Shown piece after piece: positions 46,855 through 58,003 of a stretch of 64,000 nt of DNA; position 1 is the stretch's first letter; the number at the start of each line of letters is the position of its first letter. A model generated the notes under the pieces. It was not told the origin of the DNA, did no database searches, and was given only the letters and a program-made list of their open reading frames with translations. Location: the NCBI GenBank assembly GCA_936450465.1, contig OW388293.1, positions 82,234,134-82,298,133 of the forward strand, written 5' to 3'. A program made the position numbers and the translations under genes. The DNA is from Gibbula magus (taxonomy: Eukaryota > Mollusca > Gastropoda > Trochida > Trochidae).

Positions 46855-47095
46855 GGCCATAATGAGGCTCCTCCACGTACGTCACAGCACGATACGCTTT
46901 AGTGACCACCCCCGCCCACTTTCATTCTGGTCTCCGGGGCTTAATTAGGCACTTTTTTAAAAAGCCGTATTTAAATAATTTATGAGTCGATTTCAGTATT
47001 TAAAATCGAGCAATTGTCAAATTGAAACCCCTTTTCAACAAATACGAATTTGACCATATGTCATTTCATCTAACCTTTAAGAAATTATTGGTATG
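46855..47095. repeat. Dispersed repeat Z (copy 2, inverted)
   Basis: It is the reverse-complement relative of 23741-23960, sharing ctttcattctggtc, aaaaagccgtatttaaat and aaaatcgagcaattgtcaaa. Confidence 0.5.
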
Positions 47096-47339
47096 TATCT
47101 ATGTATGCAACAATTGTAAAAGGGATAACTTCATTAAAATGGTACATTTGTTTTATTAAACGTAAATATTCATATTTACTTGACCAATCATGCCTTGCCA
47201 TCTAAGGCAGGGTGCTCATCAAACCTTAGCACAGACAAAACATCTAAAGAAGAGAGGGGATGGTAAACTCATCATTAGGGGCTAGTAACTCAGCGGTCAC
47301 GTGACGTGACGTATGAAGCTTTGGACACTGTATTGATTA

Positions 47340-47829
47340 CTGCACACTCTTACATTTGAATGTGGTCTGACTGATACAGTCCTAAATTGGTGTAGATCAT
47401 GTCTATATGGTTGTTCCAATGTTCTATTGAATATCAATATCATATTAACTATTGCAATCAACATCGTAAAGTGGTTTTATTTTATTTATTTATCATGTTT
47501 GTCCCCGCGAGTTCTCAGGGTGTGTCAAAAGAGTAAAAAAGAATAACTAACGATAATATCATCCTACATGTTAGTTATGTCTTTCACACCAATTTGACTA
47601 ATACTGACTATATATTCAATGTAACAGACTGCTTCTACACATGCAATATCTCCTGTGATTTGGATAATAAATTAATGCGATAATGTGTCATTTTGTAAAG
47701 CCATGCATGGTCGTATCATGCCTTAGAGAACTGTATGATCGGCTGTTTTTTTTCTCAGAACAACATTATAAATTAATTTACTATTTATCTAAGTTAGAAC
47801 TAGGATAAATCTTTAACGTCGTCAACAGT
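47340..47829 (+). promoter_or_regulatory. Upstream region of dead C1q gene 6
   Basis: Paralogous to the 450 bp before genes 2 and 3. It retains catgcatggtcgtatcatgc and ggctgttttttttctcag (CAG ending at 47758, 72 bp before the ATG), so the regulatory block survived while the exon decayed. Confidence 0.5.
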
Positions 47830-48250
47830 ATGGGTAATCCTGTCCTGCTACTCTGAGAGTTAATGTTAGTGTTTAATTATTCTAGAACTAGAAGTGATGT
47901 GCAGACACCTCATGCAAGCCTTAAAGAAGACGTGAAGAAACTAGACAAAGCTTTAGATGAAATGCAGTCTCATTCTCAAGCTCAAGAACTAAGGTATTCG
48001 GCAATATGAACCGGCTTACTTTCTCAGCTCATACAAACTTCATATGAACTTGGCAATCTGAAAACAAGTCATAACAAAACTATTTTTGAAATTAGAGGAA
48101 AAGGTGGCAGAGATATACACACTATGGAAAGGTCACAATGCAAGACTTTCGTAGCTGGATATGTTTTGTACACGACACAATAATGTCCTTACAGATTTAT
48201 CAGAACGACCCAATCCCACTGATAAGCATGAACACATATCCATTCTACAC
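47830..48250 (+). pseudogene. C1q gene 6, orphan decayed exon 1
   Basis: It starts MGNPVLLL and then hits TGA in codon 9 (ctctgagag, where siblings have a Trp or equivalent). A further TGA replaces a Leu/Thr codon near 48007, and a +1 frameshift occurs in the ...TIFEIRGK region. The donor site GTAAGC has become gataagc at about 48222. No C1q exon 2 is found between here and gene 7. The following 400 bp resemble the 5' half of sibling introns. So both the coding frame and splicing are lost, a clear pseudogene. Confidence 0.85.
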
Positions 48251-50765
48251 TATGTATCAAAGAGGTTTTAAACAGAAGTCATACTAAATTCAGTAAAGGG
48301 TATTACCTGTGGTAAATTGTAATACATGATAAAACGATGCAGTAATAACAAGGGTGCAGTAAACTTGTAATGTAATATTCGGTAAAATGACATAATCCTA
48401 TCCATTAAAGTCTGTTTTTGTATTATTGATGCGAATTTAGATAAAATGTTAATTTGTTTATATCTGATTTCAAGTGTTTGTCATACTAAGATCAGTTTGA
48501 ATGCAACGATGTGATTGTTACAAAGTAATCACTAGCTTTGATGCAATATATTCTCTAGAAATAACATGCATCTTGACTTCATTACTTCATTTCAGTATAT
48601 TGGCCTAAAATTAATTTATTCACAATTCATCAAAACTGACGAAAGTTACATTTTGTTTTATAAATAACATCCACAATCATGCTTTTTGTTCACCCCTTGG
48701 TGAAACCGTTTGTCCATCCAAAATGGTGTACCTATCTTCCGAAATCAACTCCTCCGACATATTTCAGACATTTAACACATGATTTCGGTAAACATTGCTA
48801 TTTCTTTATATATTTGTCCTTCCCTCCTTTTCTTTCTTATTACAACGTCAAACATTCATCGGTATCGTGAAGAATGACAGTCAACAAACACTTGCTGCTT
48901 GCCATTGTTATGGATTTTCCTTCGCGGATTACAGATTTGTTCAACAAATCAAATAATTTAAATCACTTTGAAAAAATATACCTTTTAAAACCAAAGTTAA
49001 AACACATTTTCCCAATTGTCTGTTGAAAATTGTATGTAAATATGGTCTTGAAAAAATGAAAAATACAATAACAATTTTGGTCGGGTAGCATTGTCGTATT
49101 GTCAACAATGTCACTTGATGAGATCGTCTGTACAAAATGGATGATGTGACCAACATGTTTCGTTTGTCACGACACACGCCGATTCAAAGTCTGGTTGTTC
49201 ATATTTATTTTTTAAATATAATTTTGTTTGTCATTCTTGTTCATTTCAGGGATGTTATTACATGTGCATTCATTTAATTTATATCAAATCAAACTATTGT
49301 GAGATGACACAGTGGCATCCATTTGCAATGAATTTGAACTGACATGTCTATCTGTGTTTTCGTTTGAAAACAGGTATAATTTTTATGAAATTCCAAATGA
49401 ATCATTTAGCAATTGTATTCATACAATTATTTCACATAGACCAGACTTTTTAATTTGTAATTTACGTTTTAGTGAGATTGGGTGACTTTTATGTTTTATA
49501 ATCCAAGATCGGAAAGTCGGTCCATGTCATGTCAAACACATTTCGTACTTCGAATGTAAACTCATACATGATCATATTTTGTGATAATGACATATATTTT
49601 TCATATATGCATAACTTATAATCAAAATCCAAATGCACTCACAGTGATTTTATGATTAAAAACATCGTTACATCCGGGTGCTGGGTTGACTTATGCAAAT
49701 TTATCGGGTCATTAATAGAAACTCTATGAACTAATGAAATAATTATTACAACCACATCATTTAGTTTTTGTATCGATTTTTATAAAACAACATCGTTTTT
49801 AGTGTCAACTTGTTTAATTTGAATAACAGTCTATGGTTAGGTCGACGACCATTTCTAAAAATAGATACAGACCACGGAGAAAGGCATTCGGACTGATTCA
49901 TGAGACGTTAGAAACAGCTGAAAGTTGTTCATGGGGTGACTTGAAACAATGTCCAATATGGCATTGGTGTTGAACACCTGTTGGAAGTATTGCTATATTT
50001 GGAAAGAAGAATTGAGGAACAATGCACAGATATTTTTTTTATTTGTTGAAGATTAAGTGATTCTAAATTGTGTTAGTGAAATTATTTGTTTATTTTCACA
50101 GATTTTATAAAAAGTAATTGATTGATGTTTTCATTTGCCGACATTTCCGCAAATCTCCCAATATTTTCTATCAAAAATAAATTCAATGTCACAATTTGTA
50201 AACAAGCTAGGTTAGGATATTCAGATATGCAGTTTTGTGATTGAAAATACGTTCAATATTTTTAATTCATCATATCTCAATAAAAAATATAATTGTTAAG
50301 AATACTAATTAGATCATGCGAAAGCCCATTGATGTCGAATTCGGAAAATGTGCACTTTTTCATGAATAAGGGAACTTTGTCACACACTGTTGTCCTATGG
50401 ATGTCAAAGGGTCAGAAGTTATTGACGTATCAATACGTAAATACCATTCTGGCTGCATGTGCGGCCCGCAGCGGCGAGAATATTTAATAACAGAAGTCAT
50501 TTTGAGTAAGGAAACTCTCAAGTATTTTCCTCCTAGAATCAATGATAATAAAAGAATTTAATAATTAAGTAGCAAGTTGATCAAGATCTTGAGCAGTAAG
50601 ATCTTTAGATGGTAGAATATATAAAGAGCAGAGTTTTAAATAATGAACAGCTGACGGCAACAGCTTGTAAATGAGTTCTTAAAGGAACTTCCCTGTGGAT
50701 TACTCCATGTAGTACCAAAAGTGATGTACCCCCTTTTGCCGTATCAGCAAAAGGAGAGAAAGAAT
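48251..50765. other. Decayed intron remnant and intergenic DNA
   Basis: Up to about 48680 the sequence resembles sibling C1q introns, including the acceptor-like cattacttcatttcag at about 48583-48598. Beyond that no gene or element was recognised. The expected exon 2 is absent. Confidence 0.5.
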
Positions 50766-50769
50766 TGTA

Positions 50770-51040
50770 AATAGTGAATGTGAATTTGGTCTCAATGATA
50801 CAGGCCAAAATGATGTAGATCATATCTATGTATTTGGTTGATCCAAAACGTGTTAAAAAAGCTATCGCCAATACACATTGCAAGCGTGGTTTTATACATT
50901 GGGAACTTTTATGTACGTTCTCAGGAAGATTCAAATTATTATAAAAGGAATAACAAATGACGATATCATCCTATATGTTAGTTATTTTTTTACTTATTTG
51001 AATACTCAGTAGATATATATTTTTATTATATGACGAGCAA
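50770..51040 (+). repeat. Partial C1q upstream duplicate
   Basis: gtgaatttggtctcaatgat, ggttttatacattgggaact and gttctcaggaagattcaaat match the upstream regions of genes 2 and 3. The same segment recurs at 52127-52290 directly before gene 7, so a Tc1 relic is flanked by repeated upstream sequence. Confidence 0.5.
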
Positions 51041-51149
51041 TGAAATACTTGGATTTATCAGTGAAATAAACTGTCTATCAAGCTAAAGTGAAAATAACTT
51101 ATATTTTCCCTGCAAACAGTGACTGATATTATTTGACGTCATAAAACAA

Positions 51150-51990
51150 TGGTCTCACGCGGCGAATTGGCTTATAACGTCACAGTCTTACTCCGAAAAT
51201 CAAGGTCGAAAATGCCCCGTTTCAGTGCGGCAGATGGAAATATTGCCATTGGTCACATTGAGGCCTGGCACAGTTTTGAAACAGTTGCCCTCCTCTTAAT
51301 GTCTATAAACAACAATCTCCCGACTTTGGAATCGATATACACAGTTTCATGCAACTGAACAGCATCCCATTAGTGGTAGACCAAGGATCACCACACCGAC
51401 TCAGTATCGCTACATTCGGGTCACCAACCTACATAATCGGCAGACCACACCAACCGTCACGTCAACACAGGTGTCTGGTTTGAGGAGAGTGTCAGCCCAA
51501 ACCATCAGGAACCGTTTACGTGAGGCCAATTTACGTGAACAAAGACCACTTGTCGGACCCATCCTGATACGCCTACATCGACGCCAACGTCTCAGGTGGT
51601 GCACTAACATAAGGATATGGACCCTATGAAACTGGAGACGAGTCTGGTTCTGCGAAGAGTCCTGTTTCCTACTTCGTCGGCGTGACGAAGGCTATAGACG
51701 AGGAAATAATGTTTTGCTCCGAACTGTGTTCGACAGGTCGACAGATTTGAAGAGGAAGCGTCATGATATTGGGGGCCATGTCTTACAACCAACAACCTGG
51801 TCATCATTCCCGGCAATTTGACAGCCCAACGATACACTAAAGACGTATATTACAGCCTCATCTTCTGTCAATAATCGAACAAAAGAGGGAGCTGTTTCAC
51901 CAGGAGAATGCTTGTCCTCACACAGTTCGTGCAACAGTGAACTTTCTATGGAATTTTGGAATGGTGTGTTTGCTAGAGACCTACAAGATT
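51150..51990 (+). pseudogene. Tc1-like transposase relic, family B, copy 1 (C-terminal deletion)
   Basis: It starts at ATG 51212 (MPRFSAADGNIAIGHIEAW), followed by frameshifted IRNRLREANLREQRP (Tc1 N-terminal DNA-binding region), WFCEESCFLLRRRDEGY (position of the first catalytic Asp) and FHQENACPH (second). The segment with SPDINPIE is deleted at about 51948, unlike copies 2 and 3. Where Tc1 proteins have Asp in FSDES and QDNA, this family has Glu. Confidence 0.75.
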
Positions 51991-52126
51991 GGGACCTTAT
52001 ACCATAGAGAGAAATTTTTAACCATGTCAAATTTCACTGTGTTATCTTCAATGTGTAATAACACGTTAAAAATTTATATAAACACTTTCTACATTCAGGG
52101 GTTGCATTTCTTATACATATAGAGTA

Positions 52127-52478
52127 TATGTATGTTCTCATGAAGATTTAAATTATTACAAAAAGATTAACCAACGACCATGTCCTTCTACATGTAAGTT
52201 ATTTATTGTATACTTATTTAAATCCTCAAGAGATCAAACACATATATTTATATAAAATAGATTGTTCCAACACTAGACATATTTTCTGTGGAACACAGTT
52301 TGGCTGATAAGTTTATGAGATAAGACGGAAATAATGTGCCCTTTTGTCACGTCATGCATGGTCCTATCATGCCCTACATAACTGTATGGTCAGCTGTTTT
52401 ATTTCTCAGACCCATACTTTTAAATCAGTTTACTAAATATCTAAGTTAAATGTAGTCGAACCCTCCAACGACGACAGT
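52127..52478 (+). promoter_or_regulatory. Conserved upstream block of C1q gene 7
   Basis: It includes gtcatgcatggtcctatcat and cagctgttttatttctcag, ending at 52409, 70 bp before the ancestral ATG. It is nearly identical to the blocks before genes 8 and 9. Confidence 0.5.
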
Positions 52479-52837
52479 ATGGGCAATCCTGTCCTGGGTG
52501 TTAATATTAGTGTTTAATTATTCAACTAGAAGTGATGTGCAGACACCTGGTCCCAGCCTTAATGAGCAAATGGAGAAGATAGACGAAGTTTTAGCTGAAA
52601 TGCAGTCTCATTCTCAAGCTCAAGAACAGAAGTACTCTGCAATATTAACAAGCTTACTTTCTCAGCTCAATCAAACTGAACTTGAACTTGCCGATCTGAA
52701 GTCAAGTCATAACGAAACTCTTTTGAAATTGGAGGAAAAGGAGGCAGAGATATCCGAACTGTGGAAAAATCACAATGCAACAGTTTTGGAGCGAGATGGG
52801 CTCCCTTCAGACTTAGAGAAACGACCAGATGTCAATG
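52479..52837 (+). pseudogene. C1q gene 7, exon 1 with start-frame deletion and mutated splice donor
   Basis: Relative to genes 8 and 9, 8 bp (ttactctg) are missing after gtcctg, so the ATG frame runs into TAA after about twelve codons. The stalk frame continues open from about 52456 (no upstream ATG) through VLILVFNYSTRSDVQTPGPS and MEKIDEVLAEMQSHSQ. The next in-frame Met lies inside the stalk, after the signal peptide. At the 3' end, AATG|GTAAGC has become AATG|TTAAGC, removing the normal GT. The 5' half is nearly identical to gene 4, the 3' half to gene 8. As it stands it cannot make a secreted, correctly spliced product without a non-ATG start and another donor. Confidence 0.75.
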
Positions 52838-53936
52838 TTAAGCATGAACACATAACCTATGCTATGTGTCATACAGATTTGGTTTTGCATTAATCGTAAT
52901 AAACGCGGTAAAGTGTAATAATTATGGTATATTATAATGCAATCACGGTAATGATATAGTGTAAAAAGGAGCGGTAACATGTAAACAAAGAGAAACATTG
53001 AAATTGAATTTGCGGGAAATGGGAATTCAGATAAGATATACTTTACACTATAGATGCGAATTCAAGAAGTATGATGATAATGTGTTATTTTTTTATATAA
53101 ATTGTACGTATTTCTAAAATATCATGTTTGAATACGACAATGTTTTGTTACAAATTATTGACTTGCTGCAATGTTTTCCCTAGTAATGAAATGCATCTTC
53201 ACTTTTGTTATTTCAGTATATCATTTCAGAAAGTTGATACGGTTTCAATCACCTATCTTCGATGTAAACAATTGGCGAAATGTGAACTGTTCTAACATTA
53301 GCACCAGTATATCATTTCAGAAAGTTCAATCACCTATCTTAGATTTAAACAATTGGCGAATTGTTCTAACATTAGCACCGTATTTTCTAATTTGTATGAC
53401 AATAAGCTATAGTCCCGTTGATACTTTATACCTAGATGCATTCAACAACAGTATTTTAAATTCGATTCATGCAAAATACAGACTGTAGTAAGTAAACAGA
53501 TTACTCTCCGAAATGGGAGAGTCTTCTTGGGACGCCATTTTTTTTTATTTGAATGAGAGTTCGCGGAAATGCCCAAAGTTCCATCTGATTCTGGACGTGT
53601 TTCTTTCAGACATGTAGAAGTAAGGAAAAAATTATAATATTTGAAATGTAATAAAGCCATGTCATATGCCTACGTCATACCCTTATACCTTGATCTTGGT
53701 GTAGGATGCATTTTCTGAAAACAATTGTCAGTGGGTTTTTCGGATTATCTTATATTGTTTGAGCTTTTTAAAGATCTAGATGGTAAGAAATGAACTTTCG
53801 TAAAGTTTGTGCATCAAAGGGCTAGACCCAGTTATTTGTGCTTTCAGGGCACTCTTGTTCTTTCATGCAAATGCCTTGTTGTTCCATGCAAATACCTTTG
53901 TCGCATTTTAAACTTGTTTTTATTGATTCCTTTCAG
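52838..53936 (+). other. C1q gene 7 intron
   Basis: Ancestral intron of 1099 bp, almost identical to that of gene 8. It contains an internal imperfect tandem duplication (about 53218-53310 and 53310-53382, atcatttcagaaagtt ... ctaacattagcacc). It also has the ttgatcttggtgtaggatgc segment seen in other introns. Confidence 0.65.
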
Positions 53937-54322
53937 GTAACATTGGGTTCCATGCTAAGCTATCAATGAGAACGAATGTCAATTCCAATAAACCTATACT
54001 TTTTGACCTGGTTTTGAATGATATGGGGGCATCATATAGCAGACACACTGGAAAAGTCATCGTTCCAATGAATGGCACCTACCAAATTTGGTTAGATTTT
54101 GCATTCCGACCATCTGGATCTGCTTTTGCATTTCATATACATAAAGACAAGAATGTCATTGATAAAGCTTACGGAAGTAACTATGACGCAAAGGAATCTG
54201 TCTCAACCTTCACAATGCATTATCTACAGCAAGGAGAGTCCATATGGATTACATCAACTCGAGATGTATATCTGTATATGTCATACTGTAATTTTGGCGC
54301 CGTGCTATTAAATGCTCATTAA
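53937..54322 (+). CDS. C1q gene 7, exon 2 (intact C1q domain)
   Basis: After tttcag the phase-1 exon reads G-NIGFHAKLSMRTNVNSNKP, FDLVLNDMGASYSRHTGKV, VPMNGTYQIWLDFAFRPSG, AYGSNYDAKESVS, LQQGESIWITSTRDVYLY, CNFGAVLLNAH, TAA. It is full length and unbroken, differing from gene 8 exon 2 at about four positions, with one residue change (DAKES versus DVKES). The domain seems preserved even though exon 1 is damaged. Either the damage is very recent or another first exon is used. Confidence 0.8.
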
Positions 54323-54346
54323 ACAATGTCTTAAGTTATTGTCTTT

Positions 54347-54598
54347 GAGGTGAGGTGAGTTTACCGCCCCTTTCAAGAGTATCTCATTTATATCGAGGCT
54401 GCTAGTATTGTGGCAGGGAGATTTCTTCAAATGCCACGTGGCTATGTATTGCGGTGAAACTAGTAAATCATTGGTGGTAATACGCTGAAGTTCAGTGTAG
54501 CATTGCACACAAACCTTTCAAGTGAACAACGGTTCTCTACTTCAAACAAAGTTGCCGTGCCCCCGAGGAATTCGAATCCACTGCGCTATCCCGCCCGT
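54347..54598 (-). mobile_element. tRNA-derived SINE, antisense in the 3' flank of gene 7
   Basis: It begins 25 bp after the stop codon with gaggtgaggtgagtttaccg (inverted tail) and ends with ttcgaatccactgcgctatc (inverted B-box/A-box region). The tRNA head is deleted between these boxes. An identical insertion follows gene 8, so it predates the duplication. Confidence 0.8.
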
Positions 54599-54599
54599 A

Positions 54600-56085
54600 G
54601 AAACAGCTTTGTAGCTTAATGCAGGTCCAAAATAATCAAGTCTTCAAGTTGTAATCCAAATTGGCTTAGGATTATGAACAGCGATGAAAGCTTTATTTGG
54701 CTTTTGATTCTTGAGAAGATGTGAGAATAGGTAATTAGGTACAATTCTACGATTTTAATGTTATCCCTATTGGCAACGAATCTCCATACACCATTTACCC
54801 TGACCAGGTATATCGGGAAATCAAGACAATGACAATGACAACAGTGACGGTTAACCTCAGATAAACATGATCTTGTTGATTTTTATCCCCCTTTAACATC
54901 TTGTTTCATGCGTTTGAGACTGAGATAATATGCCTACTAGTTTATCTCATATTCACTGGCATGTCTAGGTATTAGCTACATAAATGGTTGTAGTTTCATG
55001 GCTATGCTGTATAATTACAGTATTCCCAGTAATTATTGAGAAAGTCTTATTTTCTAATGGTCGCGATACAATTGAACAAGGGGGGTTACTTCATGCAGTA
55101 GCATACTCTATAAGGGGGACAAGTCTTGGAGGCTCTGGAAGGAGCCTCGGTATACCGATAGTTATCTCCCTTAGCTGTGCACATCGTTTCCATTGTTGAC
55201 ATTGCAGATATGACAGCAGAAGAGAAATAACAATTGTTGGACTGACTTATTTTGCATTTACTTTAATTTGAAATTAGTCGCCTGCATTACTCTTGTTTAA
55301 TGTCCAGCATTATCTCTTTGATTAATAAGCAATACCCAAATCACGACTATATGAGTATGAGTATATTTGTACCAAGGTAATACATATTTGACTTCGTTGT
55401 TAATTATATAAAGTTTTAATTGTCTACCCTAATGAGGACCAATGAACTAAGTAAATGTTCTATGCTTGGTGTCACTGTTCAATCGTGGTTGATTTCAAGG
55501 TAATTTTTAAGTGACTTTATTAGCCTATAATCATTAATGAAATGTTGTGTAACTGTGTAATAAGGAAATTGATATTCAGTCAAAAGAACTATCAATGATC
55601 CATCACTGTTTGAAAGATTATTCAGAACCCTCGGAAATGATACTTGTACATGTCGGTATCTTGATAAAATAAGAAAATAACGATCAGAAAATATATTTAA
55701 CTATTCGTTTAATGAACATCTTAAAGGTTTTTCAACACATTGAATAATAGCTTCTAACAATTCCAAAACCATAAGAAATGCAAGCCAATTAAAGCTTAAA
55801 TAAACATAGCATTGTTATAATTGGGGTCATTATGATCTGCAATACGACAAATTTTGAAATTTTAAGGACAAAACCTACACCCTCAGAGTCAGACAACAAT
55901 CCCCAACACTGATAGTCACAACAGCTTATCCACTCGGCCACATACCCCTTCAGCCTTCGTCACGCACGCTGACATTTTATCTGATTTTATTTGAGAAAAA
56001 AGTCGAAAAAGTCATGTGCATAATCCTATAGTTGATTTAGAGGTTTATAAAAGGACGCATAGTTTGCAAATCATGTCATCTCATT
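54600..56085. other. Spacer of unit A, no gene supported
   Basis: Repeated at 59765-59890 plus 60889-62250. It includes ataatcaagtcttcaagtt ... tatttggcttttgattc, which is also present downstream of gene 2 (11205-11285). A 71-codon frame (54984-55199) is roughly conserved in unit B (61146-61340) but shows no known motif and loses its end through a stop change. Confidence 0.45.
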
Positions 56086-56099
56086 TTCTCCGAAAATCA

Positions 56100-57118
56100 A
56101 GGTCAAAAATGCCCCGGTTCAGTAGTAGTTTCAAAGTTTTTGAACAGTTGCCCTCATCTAAATGTCCATAAAACAACGATCTCCCGACTTTGGAATCGAT
56201 ATACACAGTTTCATGCAACTGAACAGCATCCCATGAGTGTTAGACCAAGGACCACCACACCGACTCAGTATCGCTACATCCGGGTCACCCACTTATAAAA
56301 TTGGCAGACCACTCCAACCGTCACTGCAACACAGGTGCCTGGTTTGAGGAGAGTGTCAGCCCAAACCATCAGGAACCGTTTACGTGAGGCCAATTTACGT
56401 GCACAAAGACCACAGGTCAGACCCGTCCTGAGACGGCTACATCGACGCCAACGTCTCAGGTGGTGCACTAACATGAGGATATGGACCCTATGAAACTGGA
56501 GACGAGTCTGGTTCTGCGAAAAGTCATGTTTCCTACTTCATCGGCGTGACGAAGGCTATAGACGAGAAAATAATGGAGGAAGCGTCATGATATAAACTGT
56601 GTTCTACAGGTCGACAGATTTGAAGGAGGAAGTGTTATGATATGAGCCATGTCTTACAACCAACAATCACACCTGGTCATCATTCCCGGCAATTTGACAG
56701 CCCAACGATACATTACTGGCGTATATTAGAGCCTAATCTTCTGCCGATAATCCAACAAAAGAGGGAGCTGTTTCACCAGGAGAATGCTCGTCCTCACACA
56801 GTTCGTGCAACAGTGAATTTTATACGGAATACCAATGTCAACATATTGTCATGGCCCTCCACATCGCCAGACATCAACCCTTTGAAAATATATGGGACTA
56901 TCTTGATCGTCGTATTCGTGCACTTACACCTCCACCGCATACGTTGGATGCAGTGGCCACATCACTACAGAAGGAGTGGAGAGCAATACCCAATTAAGGA
57001 AACAATTCGCCATCTTATCCGTTCTATTCCGAAGAGGTGCAATGCTGTGATAACAGCTTGTGGGGCTCATATGAGATACAAACGAAAACGCCCCCCCCCC
57101 CCCCCCCCCCCCCCCTAG
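56100..57118 (+). pseudogene. Tc1-like transposase relic, family B, copy 2 (with 25-C tract)
   Basis: From ATG 56109 in broken frames: TIRNRLREANLRAQRP, FCEKSCFLLHRRDEGY, FHQENARPHTVRATVNFI, SPDINP (then a 1-bp deletion: aaccctttgaaa versus aaccctattgaaa), ATSLQKEWRAIPN and TAA at about 56995. A further internal fragment (aaactgtgttctacaggtcgac) is rearranged by a small duplication. A run of 25 C lies at 57091-57115. Dead element. Confidence 0.75.
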
Positions 57119-57289
57119 TTTGAATTGAGTGTTTGCTAGAGACCTATAATATTGGGACCTTATTCCATAGGGAGAAATGTTTCACCATGTAAAATTTCAT
57201 TGTGTTATCTTTAATGTGTAATAACAAGTTAAAAATTGATATAAACACTTTCTAAATTCAGGGGTTGCGTTTCTTTTTTGAGAGAGTGT

Positions 57290-57636
57290 ATGTATGTTCT
57301 CAGGAAGATTCAAATTATTACAAAAAAGATTAACCAACGACCTCCTATGTGTAAGTTATTTCTTGTATACTGATTTAAATCCTCAAGAGATCAAACATAT
57401 ATATCTATATAAAATAGATTGTTCCCACACTAGAAATATTTTCTGTGGAACACAGTTTTGGCTGATATGTTTATGAGATAAGACGGAAATGATTTGCCCT
57501 TTTGTCACGTCATGCATGGTCCTATCATGCCCTACATAGCTGTATGGTCAGCTGTTTTATTTCTCAGACCCATACTTTTAAATCAGTTTACTAAATATCT
57601 AAGTTAAATGTAGTCAAACCCTCCAACGACGACAGT
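57290..57636 (+). promoter_or_regulatory. Conserved upstream block of C1q gene 8
   Basis: gtcatgcatggtcctatcat and cagctgttttatttctcag ending at 57567, 70 bp before the ATG. It is nearly identical to the gene 7 and gene 9 blocks. Confidence 0.5.
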
Positions 57637-58003
57637 ATGGGCAATCCTGTCCTGTTACTCTGGATGTTAATATTAGTGTTTAATTATTCAACTAGAAGTG
57701 ATGTTCAGACAGCTGATGTCACTCTTACAGAGCACATGAAGAAGATAGACGAAGTTTTAGCTGAAATGCAGTCTCATTCTCAAGCTCAAGAACAGAAGTA
57801 CTCTGCAATATTATCCACCTTACTTTCTCAGCTCAATCAAACTGAACTTGAACTTGCCGATCTGAAAACAAGTCATAACGAAACTCTTTTGAAATTGGAG
57901 GAAAAGGAGGCAGAGATATCCGAACTGTGGAAAAATCACAATGCAACAGTTTTGGAGCGAGATGGGCTCCCTTCAGACTTAGAGAAACGACCAGATGTCA
58001 ATG
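57637..58003 (+). CDS. C1q gene 8, exon 1 (intact start, mutated splice donor)
   Basis: It encodes MGNPVLLLWMLILVFNYST (signal peptide), then TADVTLTEHMKKIDEVLAE, a coiled coil with HNETL and HNATV sequons ending LPSDLEKRPDVN. The expected donor AATG|GTAAGC reads AATG|TTAAGC, so there is no GT in the ancestral position. The GT one base upstream (AAT|GTTAAG) would put exon 2 out of frame and hit TGA after about ten codons. A phase-1 alternative exists at 58034 (GTCATA) with a poor consensus. If unspliced, the frame continues to a stop at 58057, giving a 140-residue secreted stalk-only protein. Gene 7 has the identical change. Confidence 0.7.

Larger units (their letters stand above)
52479..57636 (+). 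repeat. Recent tandem duplication, unit A (about 5.16 kb)
   Basis: Unit A (gene 7, SINE, spacer, Tc1 copy 2) is near-identical to unit B (57637-63751) in coding, intron, SINE and spacer sequence. The differences are the insertion at 59895-60888 and the mosaic 5' half of gene 7 exon 1. The start-to-start distance is 5158 bp for A and 6115 bp for B. After subtracting the insertion, B is about 5.12 kb. Confidence 0.85.

Noticed and set aside
54984..55199. 71-codon frame partly conserved in unit B (61146-61340)
   Set aside because: Conservation is explained by the recent duplication. The frame ends differ and no homology is recognised.
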